This document shows, piece after piece, positions 13,701 to 25,300 of a stretch of DNA of 64,000 bases. A program made the translations under genes and the position numbers. Every line of letters starts with the position of its first letter. The stretch's first letter is position 1. The notes beneath the pieces are model-generated. The model was not told the DNA's origin, made no database searches, and was given only the letters and a program-made list of their open reading frames with translations. The DNA comes from Acanthaster planci. Its lineage: Eukaryota > Echinodermata > Asteroidea > Valvatida > Acanthasteridae. The stretch lies in assembly GCF_001949145.1 (NCBI RefSeq), contig NW_019091499.1, positions 1-64,000 of the forward strand. Reading direction: 5' to 3'.

Positions 13701-14529
13701 NNNNNNNNNNNNNNNNNNNNNNNNNNNNNNNNNNNNNNNNNNNNNNNNNNNNNNNNNNNNNNNNNNNNNNNNNNNNNNNNNNNNNNNNNNNNNNNNNNNN
13801 NNNNNNNNNNNNNNNNNNNNNNNNNNNNNNNNNNNNNNNNNNNNNNNNNNNNNNNNNNNNNNNNNNNNNNNNNNNNNNNNNNNNNNNNNNNNNNNNNNNN
13901 NNNNNNNNNNNNNNNNNNNNNNNNNNNNNNNNNNNNNNNNNNNNNNNNNNNNNNNNNNNNNNNNNNNNNNNNNNNNNNNNNNNNNNNNNNNNNNNNNNNN
14001 NNNNNNNNNNNNNNNNNNNNNNNNNNNNNNNNNNNNNNNNNNNNNNNNNNNNNNNNNNNNNNNNNNNNNNNNNNNNNNNNNNNNNNNNNNNNNNNNNNNN
14101 NNNNNNNNNNNNNNNNNNNNNNNNNNNNNNNNNNNNNNNNNNNNNNNNNNNNNNNNNNNNNNNNNNNNNNNNNNNNNNNNNNNNNNNNNNNNNNNNNNNN
14201 NNNNNNNNNNNNNNNNNNNNNNNNNNNNNNNNNNNNNNNNNNNNNNNNNNNNNNNNNNNNNNNNNNNNNNNNNNNNNNNNNNNNNNNNNNNNNNNNNNNN
14301 NNNNNNNNNNNNNNNNNNNNNNNNNNNNNNNNNNNNNNNNNNNNNNNNNNNNNNNNNNNNNNNNNNNNNNNNNNNNCCACTTTCTCTTACCCACAGAAGC
14401 ATTCTTTTCCTCCAGGAACTTTCCATATGTGGTCAACAATTGAGTGTGATCTTTGATCTCAAACCACGAAGGTACATCAAGATAGTCCGGCTTCGGGTAG
14501 CTACCAATGACAGTTGTTTTTAGTGGCAT
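7762..14529 (-). CDS. Single-domain MetE-like protein (cobalamin-independent methionine synthase, C-terminal type)
   Basis: MetE-family enzymes move a methyl group from a folate or other donor to a thiol such as homocysteine, using a catalytic zinc. Exons on the minus strand: 14529 to the gap (start MPLKTTVIGSYPKP), then 12186-12080, 11176-11079, 10696-10653, 10269-10203, 9582-9499, 9015-8861, 8429-8348 and 8027-7762 (stop TAA). Phases agree at every junction; the eight downstream exons give 903 nt (300 residues plus stop). Family signatures: VVTDGE, ATLPGPLTIMG, CKYIQLDEP, IHLCCGYP, YQKADPRGYFDIA, SIEDAH and APDCGLGFLP. His and Cys of HLC, Glu of IED and Cys of PDCG match the zinc ligands known in bacterial MetE. 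Only the catalytic half is present, as in archaeal core-MetE proteins. The acceptor at 12186 is the least certain boundary. The true methyl donor and acceptor are unknown. Confidence 0.9.
13468..14376. other. Assembly gap (run of N, 909 bases)
   Basis: The gap removes the end of the first MetE-like exon and probably at least one further N-terminal exon. Long open frames spanning it are artefacts of N. Confidence 1.
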
Positions 14530-15200
14530 GACGGAAAGTGGTTGACAGGTACTATGTCACGCTGTGGAAATCACAAACGCAATAGCTACATAAGAGTCTA
14601 TGCAATGCAGTTTTTACTGCAACCGCATAGTGCAAAAATATAGGTTTCTGCACGTGGAAATATCACCAGAAATAGTATGGAACCCGGCCCGTTTCCCTGC
14701 CAATATCCGAACATATCCAGTGGTCATTTCCCTACCCTTCCCTTACGCTTTCCACTCTACAAGTTCGCACCACAGTCCTCGATTTACGTACCCATGGAAA
14801 GTCTTTTTTTCAGTTTGCAACTATTTTCCCGTCGTTAAATATGCCATTTCTCTCATTAACGAGCTCACCGTCACAGTTTAATTTATAGGCATTATTTTTA
14901 ACCATAGTGAGGGAAAAATTGCAGTGAAATATACCCTACAACTTCACCGTTTGTCAATTGATCAGTGACAATCAAATCATACACTTAGGCCTATACTCAA
15001 TTCCAACCGACCCTTTCAAATAATATTCTCATTACAATAATAATAAAAAAATATTTGAAAAATCCCTACACTCCATAATCACAGAGCATTTTATATAATT
15101 ACAGACGTATGCCCGCATTCACTTCCACAAAGTCGGAAAGAGTGTCCATTTTCTGGAACTTTTTTCTTGGTCATAGAAGTGCAGACACTGCGAGGGCGGC
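14530..15200. other. Upstream region of the MetE-like gene, no feature recognised
   Basis: It should contain the 5' UTR and promoter of the minus-strand MetE-like gene. I see no convincing core promoter or exon. Confidence 0.3.
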
Positions 15201-15204
15201 GGTG

Positions 15205-15715
15205 TACGGAAGCCCTGTTGTGACATCAAGTATATATTTTCCAAAAGTGAAGAATAATTTTTCCAAGATTGTTTTTATGAAGTATTGTTTTCGAATTCAT
15301 TTTTACATGATTTTTTTCCTAAGTTCGTTTGTTGGAGATACTTACTCTCCATTTCGTTTTTATGAGATCTATAATTTTGAAACATTATTTTTGTTTTTAA
15401 ACTAATCATTAAAAATATATATTTTAAACGATATATATATTTTCAAGTTCATTTCAGGAGACTTTTTAGTTCGTTATTATGAAATATATTTTTGGAAGTT
15501 TGTTTTTGGGAGAAATGAATTCAAACCTTTAAATATTATATCTCATAAAAATCTCGTAAAAAGAGCTTGTTTCTCAAAATATAACCAATGTTTATGAATA
15601 TAGATCTCAAAAGAACGAACTGAAAAATATTATGTCCCCAACAAACAAAGTTCGGAAAAAATATACTTCGCTTTTTGAAAATACATACTTGATGGCACTC
15701 TAGGGCTTTCATAGC
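15205..15715. mobile_element. Long imperfect palindrome (MITE or foldback type)
   Basis: The left arm (from about 15208) and the reverse complement of the right arm (to about 15711) share GCCCT..GTG.CATCAAGTAT, then GTTCGTTTGTTGG-like and GAGATCTATA blocks in the same order. Arms are roughly 180 bp with an AT-rich centre (about 15400-15560) containing ATATATATTTT runs. No coding capacity. A non-autonomous DNA transposon is the simplest reading. Confidence 0.65.
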
Positions 15716-16251
15716 GGAGTAGGGGGCTAAAAGAGGTTTAATTTTTCTTTCATTTGGAGCCAAAAACTACAGGGTCGATCTGAAATGAAAATGCACATAC
15801 AAAGTTGGCCGGATTTGTTAATGTTGACTTTGACCTAGAATGGAGGAAGGAAACATAGACCAATATTGGGGTGCTCTAATCCCACAATGTTGGACTGTTT
15901 CCTTGCTCTAGTCTATGGTGACGGGCCCTGCTGTTGTGCTCCAGGAAATTTATATTGCCACACACCACCACTACCCCCAAAAGCCTTATCGCAAATACTG
16001 CTTGGGTGATTTTGCACAATGGTAGAAAGGTATTGTGGGAAGGAAAAAGGAGCAATGTATGCAGTACTTGCGATAAGGCTTAACGACAGCAAAGACTCAA
16101 CAAAATACCTTCAAAGTCCCCTATCGGCTTCTCCCAATGTCAAAGGTGAACTAACGTGACTTCATTGGCCCTTCTGATAATTTTCTGAACTAAAAATCTA
16201 TACTAACTGATTTCCAATCACGTGGCCTACTGCATGTAGGCGCTACGCCTA

Positions 16252-17312
16252 TGAGCCCCACAAATACAAATAGGGCTGTACTAGAGAGTGCATGGCTCTC
16301 TTTTACAATCTGTCTCTTATCTGTCGCCACCACACCCCTACTTCAAGGCATTAAATGCCTGGAATCTAAACTGCTGGATGGTCACAAACTTTGAATCCTA
16401 ATATCTCCCGAAATGAGAATGACTCGACAAATTTACTTACACCAACTCCGATTTATGGTGCCTTGAAACCCGGGCCTGTAATATTTACATGCTGACCATG
16501 GGCAGCGCCATTTTAAAAAACGAAAACGGCGCTTTTTACGTCGGATTTCATGGCACCCGACACCATACAAAACTGGTTCCCTGTCACATCTTGCATGACA
16601 GACAAACAAGGAACCGGTGAAATTAAATTTGAATATATTCATATGCATGTCACTGTATCAGGCTCCACGTACGTACGTACGTACACGCATGCCGTGGGCA
16701 TACAGTACAGTAGCAAAGTGCGCGCGCAACTAAGCAAAAGGAACATGAATTATGCATCTTCTTCACCTGTCTGTCGCCTTGACTTCTGGCGCAAGAAGCG
16801 CTGTTTCCTTTTTTTACATTGGCGCCGCCCGTGGTCAGCATGTTGTACCACAGGCCAGGTTTTCAAGGCACCATACATCGGAAAATTTACGATTTGGGAA
16901 AGCTTTAGGATGTTCGTATGAAAGTCCAAACACTGAGAAATACGCCAGTGTAACTAAAATTTTCGAGTCATTCTCATTTCAGAAGATATTAGTGTAATAG
17001 AACAGCCTTACATTGTAACCTTTGACCTCGCTTTAACACCATACCTGGAATGTGTATACGTGCCACTTGTGTCTAGAGATAGTACTTACAGTAAACGGCA
17101 TGCATCTGTTACAAGCTACGTTATATCTCTGCCTGTGAGCTCTGTTCTGTCTCTTATAAAACCCCAACATCATCACAATTAGGATTCAAAGTTTGTAACA
17201 ATCCTGCAGTTTGGATTTCAGGCATTTAAGACAGGCCTTGAAGTAGGGTTGTGGTGGCGACTGATAAGAGACAGATTGTAAAAGAGAGACAGTACAGCCC
17301 TATTTCTGAGGC
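16252..17312. mobile_element. About 1-kb inverted-repeat element
   Basis: The left arm (16252-16545) and right arm (16780-17312) are inverted copies. Shared blocks include TACAGCCCTATTT, CAGATTGTAAAAGAGAG, CAGATAAGAGACAG, GGATTCAAAGTTTGT, CGAGTCATTCTCATTTC and GGCACCATA.ATCGG. The right arm is longer because of a separate insertion at 16993-17177. The centre carries repeated GTAC units (near 16670-16685). No transposase frame is visible, so it is non-autonomous. Confidence 0.75.
16988..17182. mobile_element. Insertion nested in the right arm of the inverted-repeat element
   Basis: Comparison with the uninterrupted left arm shows about 185 bp of extra sequence, flanked on both sides by ATTAG (16988-16992 and 17178-17182), which may be a 5-bp target-site duplication. 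It has no coding capacity and I cannot assign a family. Confidence 0.5.
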
Positions 17313-17981
17313 TAGTAGGCCTGCTACTGTCGATAGAACTTTTTCGACTGTACACATGCGCCGTACAACATGTCACTGCAAAACTTACAGTAGTGCGAGC
17401 ACCCTCTAGTAAGGATACCAGACCAGATGATTCTGACTATACGACGAATCAACGGTCGTCCGGTATTAGCCAATGTCACGTGACCAGGACGAGAGGAATT
17501 GTTCCAGTTTTCCGGAAATAGCCGAAATATTCCGAAGTCGTTCGGTCTACATTCTGCATGTTCGGATGGTACCGTTGATGTTCGGTTATTTCCGGTCGGG
17601 TAGGTGGGCTTAAACCGTCAACAATCATGCACTGGCATATAACAACAAAGTTACAAACAACTTACTTGTTGATGGGTGTACACGAATTGATCAACTAAAA
17701 GAATTTCACAATTCAAAATCATGATTTTTAATTTTCTGAGATTTTTCAAGTGCGCCTCATTACTATAGGGAACACTCAGCTGAATTGGAACCCACCACGT
17801 AAAGGAATGAAATCGAAAACATCCGGGCTTTCAATTTGTGACCTTTGACGCTTGCGGCATATCTATTTATATCCATGGGTGATGCCTTATCTAAGATTCT
17901 TTATCACGGGTCGTCAGGGGATCTTTGGGCAGTGAACCAGACTAGAGCACCCTCCTGTTGTGTGCCTGAACGCGACATACC

Positions 17982-18198
17982 ATATGCAGCAAGGTATGAG
18001 ACGGAGAGAACCCCCCCCTGCTTTGTGTTGGTCATTGTCTAGCTCGCAGGAATCTGGGGAATTCCTTTCAGACATCTTGGGGGGGGATGTGTTAAGTAAC
18101 AATAGTCTGGAATTCCCGGGATTCCTGCGAGACAATGACCAACAGAAACACAAAGCGGGGGGGGGGGGGTTCTCTCCGTCTCATACCTTGCTGCATAT
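17982..18198. repeat. Inverted repeat with C/G homopolymer arms
   Basis: Left CATATGCAGCAAGGTATGAG and right CTCATACCTTGCTGCATATA are inverted copies. The match continues through GAGAGAACCCCCC and TTGGTCATTGTCT to GGAATTCC. Opposite runs of C and G sit in the stem. A related copy lies at 52207-52326. Confidence 0.75.
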
Positions 18199-18259
18199 AG
18201 AACGCGTATTTTCAATTTACACCATAGCGTGGGATTTTTCCTGTGGTGGTGCCGCATGA

Positions 18260-19070
18260 AAAGAGACTAGTGCTGAGTACGTACACGAGCGCATTGGATT
18301 TAACGTGGAGGCGGAAATATGACATAATAATTATTGTTAAGACATTATAAAGGGTTTCAATGCATGTCACTAAATTGGAAGACGTCTTGTTATTGCATAG
18401 CTTTAGATGCTAAATGTCATGTGAAAGCTCCGCTAGGAATCGTGGTAGGCCTAAGCAATGCCTACGCATTGCTCTGCCTAATTAACCATAATCTGCTAGA
18501 AAACAACCCTCATTAAAGACCCTCCTAAATTGTTCATAATGTTTGTCACATCGCACTTCATGTTCATGCACTTGTTGTATTTACCTCCCCCCGAAAAAAA
18601 TAATAATGCTAAAAAACACTTGAGTGAGCTTTGCTATCCGAGCTCATCAAGCCAGCGATCACGGTGGTGATTAAAATTCTACTTTTTTCACACACACTGA
18701 AGAAATAACTTGACCATCAGAGGAAGAGGAATCACCCTAATTCTGCCACAATCCATCAGTCTATCACTTCTCAACTTTCGGAACTAAAAAAAAAAAAATT
18801 ATTTGCTGTAGTAAGGGCACCATCGTTTCGTGTTTTTGCGCGCTTGCTAGGCTGGTTCAGTCAGCATTAGTCTCTTTTTTTCAAGCGCGAATTAGCACTA
18901 CCAGAGCGAAAAGCCCTGGTAGGCTATGGTGTGAGTAAAAAATACGCTGCCTTATGCGTATGAATTCGAGACCTACGTACGGGTGGAAGAAGTGCTGCGT
19001 GGACTCATTGCACTGCCTAATTAACCACAAAGCTACATGACAAGACATCCTTGCTCTGGTGGGTGCGATT
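18260..19070. other. Intergenic, nothing recognised
   Basis: AT-rich sequence with A runs; no supported exon, RNA or clear repeat structure. Confidence 0.3.
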
Positions 19071-19690
19071 CATTGAGCAAATGGTGCGTGACCTGGCTCA
19101 CATACAGCATGGAAGGGCAGGCCTCCGAACCCAAACTGTGGATGAGTACGTCTGCGGCATTCACACATCTGTGGCATTCATTGAGCAAATACTCTGTTAC
19201 CTGGCTTACATATATACAGCACGGAACAGCAGCCCACAAAGTCCGAACCCTTGAACTGTGGATGAGTACGTCCGCGCATTCATATATCTGCGGCATTCAT
19301 TGAGCAAATAGCGCGTTTCTCCATGCTTACATACAGCAGGGAACAGCTGAGCAGGGCAAAGTCCGAACCATGAATATGTCGGCAGCATTCATTGAGCAAA
19401 TAGCGCTTTACATGGCTTACATACAGCAGGGAACAGCTGAGCAGGGCAAAGTCCCAACCCGAACTGTGGATGAATTTGTCGGCAGCATTCATTGAGCAAA
19501 TAGTGCGTTAAATACATACAAGAGGGAACAGCAGGCAAAGTCCGAACCCGAACTGTGGATGAGTAGGCTTACATCCGCGGCATTCATTGAGCAAATAGCC
19601 CGTTACCTGGCTCAATTAAATACAGCAGAGAACAGCAGAGAACAGCAGGCAAAGTTCACACTCAAATTGTGGATGAGTCCGTCCGAGCTC
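19071..19690. repeat. Tandem repeat array, about 100-bp unit, six copies
   Basis: The anchor CATTGAGCAAA recurs at about 19071, 19179, 19298, 19390, 19490 and 19585, spacing 92-119 bp. Each unit also carries a CTTACATACAGCA-like block, AAAGTCCGAACC and CTGTGGATGAGT. Units vary in length and sequence, so the array is old. Open frames across it are consequences of the repeat. Confidence 0.85.
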
Positions 19691-19739
19691 GGCATTACAT
19701 CCAAACGTATCGACCTTGACGAGTATAATACTTACAAGT

Positions 19740-20700
19740 AGAAGTTTGATTTCTTAAATTTTTTCATTTCATTAACGCACCGTACCTGGTTGGGTTTAAG
19801 TGCAAACGCAAGGTTGAAGATTTGCGAGTAAAAAAAAAACCCTCCCCAGCAGCTTCTTTGGGTAACAAAATCTGACGTTACCTGGCTATAAAGGTATCCA
19901 CTATATGTTCGTACTTATTCCGTAAGTATGCGAAATTGTCTATTTTCCTGTTTCATATTGATAATGCAAGGATGTAAGTCAAGGCTCATAAACACTGACA
20001 GACAACAAGACGACTTTTGCCTAGAGTTTTATTGTTTTTCTCTGTTATGTACTAATTATTAAAACACAGATGAGACTTGAAAGATTCAAATAAACATACT
20101 TTATAGTTAAAAAGTACAATTAAAACATTGAAGACGTATCTTTGGTTTTGTTAAAATATTTCAAGAATATATTCCTATGAAAGTTTAGCATGCACATGAA
20201 AATGACATAGACGGTTTTATTTTGTTTGTGTTATCCGTGCGCGAGTACTGCAACTACACGCGTTGTGAATCAATTGTACAGAAGAGGCTAAAGTTTGCGA
20301 CTGTGAGGGCTGAGCTGCTGAAGTCAACACATGCAGAGATTAAATAAAGCGCATGATTAAACGCAAGCGCAGTGGAAGATTCTAATATCTGATCCAAGAC
20401 TGGTATCAATAATATAGCCAGAATTACATTTAATGATTTTCCAAGAACCACACAATATAATCAGATGAAATGTCTCTGAGTTCGTTGATATAACGTAATC
20501 TTTGGTCTGCGTATTTAATTTAATAAACTGCAGAAGGGAATGCTATAATGCGATGGATGCTAAAGGCTGGTATTAAAAGCGACTTCTGGTGTCACTGGCC
20601 ATTTTATCGCTACGCTAGAAGATACCCCCCCCCCGAGAAATTCGTTTGAATCAGTGATACGACCACAAAATGGAGGTGAACGAAGTACAAGCAGAGGCGT
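19740..20700. other. Intergenic, nothing recognised
   Basis: No exon with family support and no clear structured repeat seen on either strand. Confidence 0.3.
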
Positions 20701-20717
20701 GTCCAGCGGGGAGGGGG

Positions 20718-20850
20718 TGACAGTAAAGTTAGATATTGGACATTCCCATAGGTTTGTACAGGGCATGTCCAATGTCGAGAAAAATCAGACATTCGCTGTA
20801 CAATCCTATGGGAAAGTCCAATGTCCAATATCAAACTAACTTTACTGTCA
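20718..20850. repeat. Short foldback element
   Basis: TGACAGTAAAGTTAG and TGGACATT..CCCATAGG on the left are mirrored by CCTATGGG..AAGTCCA and CTAACTTTACTGTCA on the right. The hairpin ends at a G run (20854-20863). Confidence 0.7.
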
Positions 20851-20863
20851 TGCCGGGGGGGGG

Positions 20864-20997
20864 ACTTACCCTCCTGACAGACTTTTAAAAGTAAAATATT
20901 AATAGAACTATTTAATTTATCAAATATCAACTTACCTACCTGACGGATTTTTAAAAATAAAATATTAATAAAGATATGTAATTTATCAAATATTAGC
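20864..20997. repeat. Two-copy direct repeat of about 66 bp
   Basis: The block from ACTTACC through CTGACGGA-like, TAAAATATTAATA and TAATTTATCAAATAT occurs twice in tandem, starting at 20864 and 20930. Confidence 0.7.
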
Positions 20998-21352
20998 ACC
21001 AAAACTCTAAGAAAACAACACCATGAGATAAAAGCAGGGATGTCGGGACCGTGAGTAGACTTTCGATATTGTTTTCTCCGCCAACATCATGTTGAATGAC
21101 CCAAAGGAGGATGTGCTTTTGAATTTGCCCCCCCCCCCACCCGACACCAACAGCCGGATACGCTGCTGAGTAGATGTTTAAACTGTCCGGACTTGCATAC
21201 AGTTGGCAAATATAGAGGAAGGTTGAACTACATTTTGGCCGCTTCCCTCACAACCCTTACAAAGCTCTATAAGAAGCACAAAATGCTTTTCACTAATTTT
21301 CGTGAAGGAAATACGTCACAACCAGGAAACACAAATGTGTACTTTTGACCTA

Positions 21353-21592
21353 GGCCGTTTTCCAAAACTCAACTTTGTCTCCGTCTCAGGCTTCATCCCC
21401 AAAATCAATCCCGAATTGTGGGCCTGAAGTTTTTAAATCAAATAGGATTACTGTAAGTTTTTGCTCTCTTGCATCTTATTTGATGTTTTGTGGCACTATT
21501 AGACTAATTAGTGCGCTTACAATTTCAAAGTCAGGTAGTAAAAAACAGTTGAAGCCTGAGACGGAGCCAAAGTTGAGTATTGGAAAACGGCC
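21353..21592. mobile_element. MITE-like foldback element with about 43-bp terminal inverted repeats
   Basis: The left end GGCCGTTTTCCAA...ACTCAACTTTG...CTCCGTCTCAGGCTTCA is mirrored by the right end, which finishes TGGAAAACGGCC. The interior of about 150 bp has no coding capacity. Target-site duplication is unclear (possibly CTA). Confidence 0.75.
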
Positions 21593-22326
21593 CTAATGCC
21601 TGCATAGGCCTGTTGTGCTATTTTCAGTACGCACGTGTCATGTGCAATAGGGCGTGTTGACCTGTGTTATTGTCAAATGAAGTCTATCTAAAAGTTCCTT
21701 GACAACAATATTGTTTTGCATTTACCCTTCCCATCGCCTTATTTGGACGACGGGTGACAAGAAAAGAATTATTGTTAAATTAAAGAACACTTCATCTGAA
21801 AGTGTTCGTTGACAATGATCCAAACGTGGACAATTCTTACAGGGGAGGTACCCTCTGGAAACGCGAATTCATTGGACGGAAAGAAAATGGTACGCCGTCG
21901 TCGCGGGTCCCTGTAACCTCTTTGTCGTGGTTAGTTTTGGTGAAGTATGGTTTACGTTTTAGCCAGAGAAGTGTGCTGCCATGTTTTAAATGATCAAAAA
22001 AATTTCGGAATTATTACTAGAAAATTTCCTTGAGTTGCAATTCAAACAAAGGCACACGTTTTGAAGTGCATTAATTTTTGTAAACGGTAAATTCCATACA
22101 AAATGTCGTTTTGACGGGATATTTTTGTGCTTCTTTGATTGTCAAAAGTAAAATAGTAATCACATAGACAGCTGCAAATTCAAAATCTAAATAATCTCTA
22201 GAAGTAAGTGTGAGTGAAGGAATAAGTAGACGACAATGGATTATCACCAAACAAAGAGGCTTGTGCTACCTCAGCTGAACCAGCAGTCTGAGAGGCAGCA
22301 GGGACCAACGAAGACGGCGCTTACCG

Positions 22327-25300
22327 TCAGGAGTCTGTCTCTTGTGAGTCGGAGCGATCGACTTTAAAGTCCCATCGCACCTGAAAGTTACCGTCTGTTC
22401 CGTCTTGGTTGCCGAGGGTGAAATTCTCTGTGGCAACAAAGTCGATCATCTCCGTGACATCATTAAAGCTGACGGATTTTCTCTTTTGGTTGAGGGGTCT
22501 GTTCATTAAGTCCAACTCGTAGTCTGTGGTCGAGGCTCCTTGCAAGATGTCTGGCATCCCACCAATGTGGACACCGCCCTCAATGAACCTAGGATGGTCT
22601 ACAGACTCTTCGCCAGAGAATGATGTAGCGCGGGAAAGTTGCCTCGATCCTGTCTCGGTACTATCTCCCTCACTGCCGCTGAGGCTGATGTTCGCTAAAT
22701 CTATCAGGACTCCAGCCCGGATTGACGTCAAACGCCGTGCGAAGCTATCCATTCGTTCTCGACTTTGTAATCCCATCTCAGTGTTTCCCATCAACTTGGC
22801 TGTGTGTCTGAACGACAAGAGAAAACGATATATAGTCGAGTTATTTTCATCTGACTGGACTTTAAAACTTAGTAAAATTTGAATTAGCTGGTGTTAACGT
22901 TCCTATATAGGCTAAGGCCTGCCTTAAACTCCATTGACTAGGGCGTTGGTCGAGCCCCACCTTAAGCTTTCAGGAAGCACCAAGCATTGACGAATTAAAT
23001 CTTGTATTTTTACACAGTGACGTAACCAGTGTCAAGTGTCCGAGGGGCACCCGGGGTGCCCACATTTTTTTCAAGGGGCACCATAGGAAAAAAAACTGTG
23101 CACAGCTAACTTCAACGGAGATTTTAAGTGGGGGGGGGCGGCACAGGGGCACTGTATAAAGCAAGCGGACGTTACCTCCACTGTCTTTTCTTTCTCATGC
23201 GTCTTATCAGCCAGGAAGAGAAGATGATGATTAAGACGAAACAAACAGAACCTATGGATCCCCATACAGCAGCTACGATCACGTGAGAATTGTCCACTTC
23301 TGATGACAAATAAAGGAATCTTAAATATTATCAGAAAAATAGGGCTTTCTCAATTATTTTGAGCATGCCACCTAAATGCTCAGAGTATCCGCTGATATCA
23401 TTGCGATCTCATTCTGAACAATACACTCCACAGTTGCTGCAGTCAACCTTAGTCCCTCAAGAATGAAGTTGTCATGAGCTCGATAATTTTTGTCCACTTG
23501 TAGCAGCGGTAGCGATTGTTTAACCCGCAACCTCATTTAAAAAGAAAATCAGATCCCATGCGCCATTCTTACCATTTGGAGAAGGAGATACAGGTTCCTT
23601 TCGAACATCACATCGAACACCTTCATGGCTGCTGTCACACCTGTTGAAATCGGATAAAAAGGTAAATATGAAACACAGAGCTGTCAAGGTCAAGAGCCAT
23701 ATTATTGACAAATGGGAAAAGCCAGCAACATAGGGCTGGATAGCTCAGATAGTAGAGCACTGGTACTGTATCACAGAAGTCGCAGGTTCAAATTCCGCTC
23801 GAGCAAACTTGTTTGTTCATCTTTATAATCAAGATAAAGGACTGGACAAGAATGTTCAAAAAAGAAACCCCCAAAGCAAACAGGCACTCACTTGGAATAT
23901 ATTTCCGCCCACTTTATGTAATTGATGTAAGAGTTAAATCGGGTAATATGTCATTTCTATGGTACACTTAAATATAAATTTGTTTGCCCATTACGAGGCT
24001 GCAAGAGTGTATGGATCAGAGGGAAACCATTGTGGGCGTCACGACGATTTTTTGTTGGGGCAAAGCAATCATCTGCACCAACGGACAAACTGTTAACTAC
24101 TGGTGGGGGTCAATCTCGAAAAATGTGCAAGTAAATTGGTAGTTTTCGTTTTCTTGGTCATTTCTTTTGATTGTTTTCATTTTTCTTTATTATTTTCAGT
24201 TTCTCCCGCAGAGGGGAGGACCTTGCGACACCTATGCGAATCATATGTAAGGGGTCGTAGTGTCTATGAGCAGAAAGGCGTAGTTTGTTTTCTTTTAGTA
24301 AAGTGGGAATTTACATTAACATAAAACCCCAAAGGTGCCAAAATACTCTTTAAATAGCAAATCAAAAATTGGAAATAAGATGCACCCCCAAGGCCTGTGA
24401 TAAATTAATTACACTGCATCGACCGTGCAAACAAGGTGACCTTCAACAATCCTTTTAACTATAACGTATTCGCATACCTGCAAGACACCAACTGCTTGTT
24501 TCCTGTGGGTTCTTGACAAATTCCACCATTGAGACAGTAGTTTTGATTTAGGCGACAGCTCGAGAAACAACTACTTTGATAGACGTAGCACACCATTGAC
24601 ACCGGGCAGGGGAGCAAGAAGCATGGGTCGACTTCAACAAAAGTGCCTAGGAGGGTGACAAGATCGGTCGTTCAATCATTTATAACAACGCAATATTCCC
24701 ATCAACTAAACAGAATAAGTCAAATTATTTCCTGTTACTGTGCCACCACTAACAGTTTAAAGAAATCTGAGTCAAACTATGCCGTATGAAATTTACCATC
24801 AGATGTGACGGCAGATATGCCAGACACGGTGAAATTCCCTAGCCTTCCGTTATTTTGTACTTCATTATACATGACACTAAGCCAAGCTGACTTTGTAGAC
24901 CAATCCAAGTCTCCTGTTGCTAGCATTTGTACCTCAGGGACTATGCTGCCTTGCCTGAAAGATCCAACAGGACATCAGTGATTAATAACTATAGTATAAA
25001 ACTCTTTGCGATAGCACGACAGAAACACCGCTTTAGAGTTGACACCGTTAATACTTGTCCTAAACGGTGCAAAATTTATTTTTTTGAAAATACATGTGCA
25101 TGTACGGACAGTGATGAAACTTCCCTTTTCTATTTTTGCTGATTTGTTATATTTTACATGTAACACAAATCAAAGTTGAATCAGAGAACACTCGGTAGTT
25201 GCAAATATTAGCAATTTATCCACTTACGTAATTCTCAGCACTTTTATGCAATCAATCGTCGTCACAGCCTCTCGTCTGTATAAATCTGAGATCTGAAAAG

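Noticed and set aside
13297-14529. Several 300-410-codon open frames on both strands across this interval
   Set aside because: They are open only because the N run has no stops. Only the first 51 residues from 14529 are real MetE-like sequence.
19033-19492. Overlapping open frames on both strands with repeated peptides
   Set aside because: They reflect the ~100-bp tandem repeat, with no start context, splice sites or family similarity.
23731-23812. Functional tRNA gene
   Set aside because: Anticodon and T stems contain mismatches and the acceptor stem is absent.
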